In this document: positions 62,004 through 64,000 of the stretch, piece after piece | Layout of the letters: the number at the start of each line of letters is the position of its first letter | How positions within the stretch are numbered: position 1 is the stretch's first letter | Assembly: GCF_018310345.1 (NCBI RefSeq) | Contig: NZ_JAGXBY010000003.1 | Location: 62,001 to 126,000 of the forward strand | From: Ornithinibacillus massiliensis | GTDB taxonomy: Bacteria > Bacillota > Bacilli > Bacillales > Amphibacillaceae | DNA: 64,000 nt | Reading direction: 5' to 3' | The notes under the pieces: generated by a model | Database searches by the model: none | What the model was told of the DNA's origin: nothing | Seen by the model: only the letters and a program-made list of their open reading frames with translations | Position numbers and translations under genes: made by a program

Positions 62004-62642
62004 TTACACAAGGTACAATAGCACACAAAAGAAATGACAAATAGTACCGGCAAGCACGAAAAGATGCCAGACCATATGATGATATTTAAATGCTCGCCAC
62101 ATATAGAATACCGTTCCAATGGTGTAGCATAATCCACCAACAACGAGTAACACAACCCCTGCATGTGCTAAATTTTCAACAATTCGGTTCCATCCTAATA
62201 CTACCATCCACCCCATTAACAAATATAATAGCGTGGAAGTAAAAAGGAACTTCTTTACAAAGTAAGCTTTAAATACTATTCCCGCTATTGCTAGGCCCCA
62301 AATAATTCCAAACATTGACCAACCTAGAGAACCTTTAATCACTAGCAATGTAAATGGAGTATATGTTCCAGCAATAAATAAGTAAATAGATGAATGATCA
62401 AATATCTCGAATAAATCTTTTGCTTTACCCTGTGGTAGTGCATGCACTAATGTAGAAGATGTGTACAATATAACCATTGTTGCACCAAAGATAGTAAAGC
62501 TAACTACATGTAAAGCAGTTCCATTCAATGCAGCGAATACGATAAGTAATACTAACCCAGCAATACTAAGTACAACCCCTATGCCATGTGTTATCGCATT
62601 AGCGATTTCCTCACCCTTCGAAAAGGTATGTGTTTCTGCCAA
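62004..62642 (-). CDS. TrhA/hemolysin III family membrane protein (PAQR)
   Basis: A 212-residue seven-helix PAQR protein, often annotated hemolysin III. Conserved motifs: EEIANAITHGIG at the N-terminus, STLVHAL with Ser and His, EIFDHSSIYLFIAGTYTPFT with the conserved Asp and Ser, and the closing HMVWHLFVLAGTICHFFC with His residues, together the metal/hydrolase site. In Bacillus it takes part in membrane homeostasis. The TTG at 62642 is chosen because AAAGGA lies 8 bases upstream; the two ATGs at 62651 and 62648 touch that site, and relatives begin with MANTHT-like sequence. Confidence 0.85.
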   Translation of the reverse strand: MAETHTFSKGEEIANAITHGIGVVLSIAGLVLLIVFAALNGTALHVVSFTIFGATMVILYTSSTLVHALPQGKAKDLFEIFDHSSIYLFIAGTYTPFTLLVIKGSLGWSMFGIIWGLAIAGIVFKAYFVKKFLFTSTLLYLLMGWMVVLGWNRIVENLAHAGVVLLVVGGLCYTIGTVFYMWRAFKYHHMVWHLFVLAGTICHFFCVLLYLV

Positions 62643-62764
62643 TCCCATCATCCTTTACTTCATTATGATTCGTTAACATTAATCCAGTATGACTAAATAA
62701 AACAATTTTAATAACTCTTCGTACTGCAAAACTGTTAATCCATATACTTCATTATAGCATGAAG

Positions 62765-64000
62765 TTACATTTCTTCTGGAGCTTTAATTCCCAATAAACG
62801 TAAACCTTCTTTTAAAACAATGTTAACGGCATATACTAATGAAAGTCTTGCTTGTTTATGTGGCTCATCTAATATTTTGACAACCGCGTAATACTTATTA
62901 AAGGATTTGGAGATATCCAGTAAGATTTTTGCAATTTGTGATGGATCATAATCATCCAATGCTCTCGTAATGGTTTGTGGAAAATCCATAAGTAGCTTAA
63001 TAATCGGCCATGCTTCTGGATCTATAAATGTACTCCCATCATTCGATTGCTCTACATACTTCCCCTTCCTCAATAAAGATGCTGCACGTGCATGTGTATA
63101 TTGAACATATGGTCCTGTTTCCCCTTCAAAACGCAGCATATCTTCTAATGAGAACTCAATATCATGTAAACGAAAGTTCTTTAAATCATGGAATATAATT
63201 GCCCCTACCCCGACTTGTTTCGCTACCTCTTCTTTATTTGATAAATTAGGATTCTTTTCTTCAATATTACGTAAAGCTAATTGTATCGCTTCTTCAATAA
63301 CCTCTTCCAATAAAACTAGTTTCCCTTTTCTGGTAGACATTTTCTTTCCTTCTTTTAATATCATACCAAACGGAATATGTGCCATTCCTTTTTGCCAGTA
63401 ATATCCCATTTTTTCTAGTACTGCAAACAGCTGTTTGAAGTGTAGTGTCTGTTCATAACCTACTACATATAACGACTTTGTAAACTGGTAAGTCTCCTGA
63501 CGATAGATAGCTGCTGCTAGATCACGGGTAGCATATAATGTCGTTCCATCACTTTTTTTAATAAGGCTAGGGGGGAACCCTTCTAATTCCACTACATAAG
63601 CACCTTGTGACTCTACTAATAAACCTTTAGCGGATAATTGCTTGACTACTTTCTCCATTTTCTCATTATAGAACGCTTCTCCATCAAAGGAATCAAATGA
63701 TATTCCTAGTTGATTGTATATTTTCATAAATTCCTTTAGTGACTCATCACGGAACCATCGCCATAATTGAATGGTTTCCTCATCCCCATGCTCCAGTTTC
63801 TTAAATGCAGCTCGACCTAAATCATTTAAGGAAGGGTCCTTCTCCGCCTCTTGATGAAATTTCACATATAGTGCTAGCAATTCTTTTATCGGACTTTTTC
63901 GAACCTCCTCTTCTATCCCCCATTTCGTATAAGCTACGATAAGCTTACCAAATTGTGTTCCCCAGTCACCAAGGTGATTGAGACGAATAACCTGATAACC
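62765..64000 (-). CDS. argS: Arginyl-tRNA synthetase, N-terminus beyond the window
   Basis: The C-terminal 411 codons (of about 555) of a class I aminoacyl-tRNA synthetase that charges tRNA(Arg). The edge of the window reads HLGDWGTQFGKL, the catalytic HIGH region neighbour in ArgRS, and KMSTRKG (KMSKS-type loop) is near 63330. The C-terminal anticodon-binding domain has DMLRFEGETGPYVQYTHARA and the ALLR-type end. The frame stays open to position 64000, so the start lies outside. No terminator was found; a short ACTTCAT/ATGAAGT stem lies just past the stop (62746-62765). Confidence 0.95.
   Translation of the reverse strand, partial: GYQVIRLNHLGDWGTQFGKLIVAYTKWGIEEEVRKSPIKELLALYVKFHQEAEKDPSLNDLGRAAFKKLEHGDEETIQLWRWFRDESLKEFMKIYNQLGISFDSFDGEAFYNEKMEKVVKQLSAKGLLVESQGAYVVELEGFPPSLIKKSDGTTLYATRDLAAAIYRQETYQFTKSLYVVGYEQTLHFKQLFAVLEKMGYYWQKGMAHIPFGMILKEGKKMSTRKGKLVLLEEVIEEAIQLALRNIEEKNPNLSNKEEVAKQVGVGAIIFHDLKNFRLHDIEFSLEDMLRFEGETGPYVQYTHARAASLLRKGKYVEQSNDGSTFIDPEAWPIIKLLMDFPQTITRALDDYDPSQIAKILLDISKSFNKYYAVVKILDEPHKQARLSLVYAVNIVLKEGLRLLGIKAPEEM

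Noticed and set aside
1..64000. CRISPR arrays, rRNA, tRNA, transposases, prophage genes or attachment sites.
   Set aside because: Tandem repeats found have no spacer structure, and no conserved RNA gene or transposase motif was seen in either strand.

Overview
The window is a stretch of low-GC Gram-positive chromosome. Strong AGGAGG ribosome-binding sites, TTG and GTG starts, Zur boxes of the Bacillus type, spore-type small proteins and many homologues of Bacillus subtilis genes (SwrC, YfmM, Mta, ZagA, YrpE, alternative S14) point to a Bacillaceae member. Long palindromic intergenic repeats beginning GAGGCTGGGACAAAAC suggest the Oceanobacillus/Virgibacillus side of the family, but the genus is inference. 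No rRNA, tRNA, phage, IS transposase or CRISPR was seen. Both window ends cut genes: an FMN reductase at the left and argS at the right.

Positions 1-13 kb hold an FMN reductase, a DUF819 membrane protein, a SwrC-like RND exporter with a divergent TetR regulator sharing a palindromic operator, the TldD/TldE protease pair, a DUF4181 membrane protein, a proline iminopeptidase-type hydrolase and an epimerase-type oxidoreductase. Three related repeat elements lie between them. Positions 13-28 kb hold a MarR-MFS operon with an operator palindrome, a divergent FtsZ-like protein without GTP-binding motifs, a dicarboxylate/amino-acid symporter, a cluster of tiny proteins (one a probable frameshifted spore protein), a ZorAB-like MotA/MotB-type motor pair, an AlaX editing enzyme, an MscS channel, and several regulators and small enzymes.

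The main feature is 28.98-43.67 kb. It looks like one leftward operon of 15 genes, starting with tadZ and running tadZ-tadA-tadB-tadC-flp, then a TadE-like gene, a DUF5702 (TadG-like) gene, two DUF4352-type lipoproteins, a second TadE-like gene and a prepilin peptidase. It ends with an FHA protein, a PP2C phosphatase, a Ser/Thr kinase and an EssB/YukC-like pseudokinase. It therefore couples a Tad (Flp) pilus to a complete write/read/erase phospho-threonine module and to a protein otherwise typical of type VII secretion, with no other type VII genes in view. A TcaA-like zinc-ribbon protein is divergent from it. A decayed copy of an unrecognised gene (intact at 48.1 kb, next to a von Willebrand lipoprotein) lies just downstream of the operon.

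Positions 45-57 kb carry a phosphoesterase with a ribbon-helix-helix protein, DinB, a small exported protein, the novel protein/vWA pair, DegV, an ABC-F ATPase, an alkyltransferase-like protein, GNAT and methyltransferase genes, and an ECF sigma/anti-sigma operon with its own ECF-type promoter. Positions 58-61.7 kb are a zinc-starvation cluster: zinc-free S14, two COG0523 GTPases and a ZinT-type lipoprotein, with two clear Zur boxes. The window ends with a TrhA/hemolysin III membrane protein and the C-terminal part of argS.
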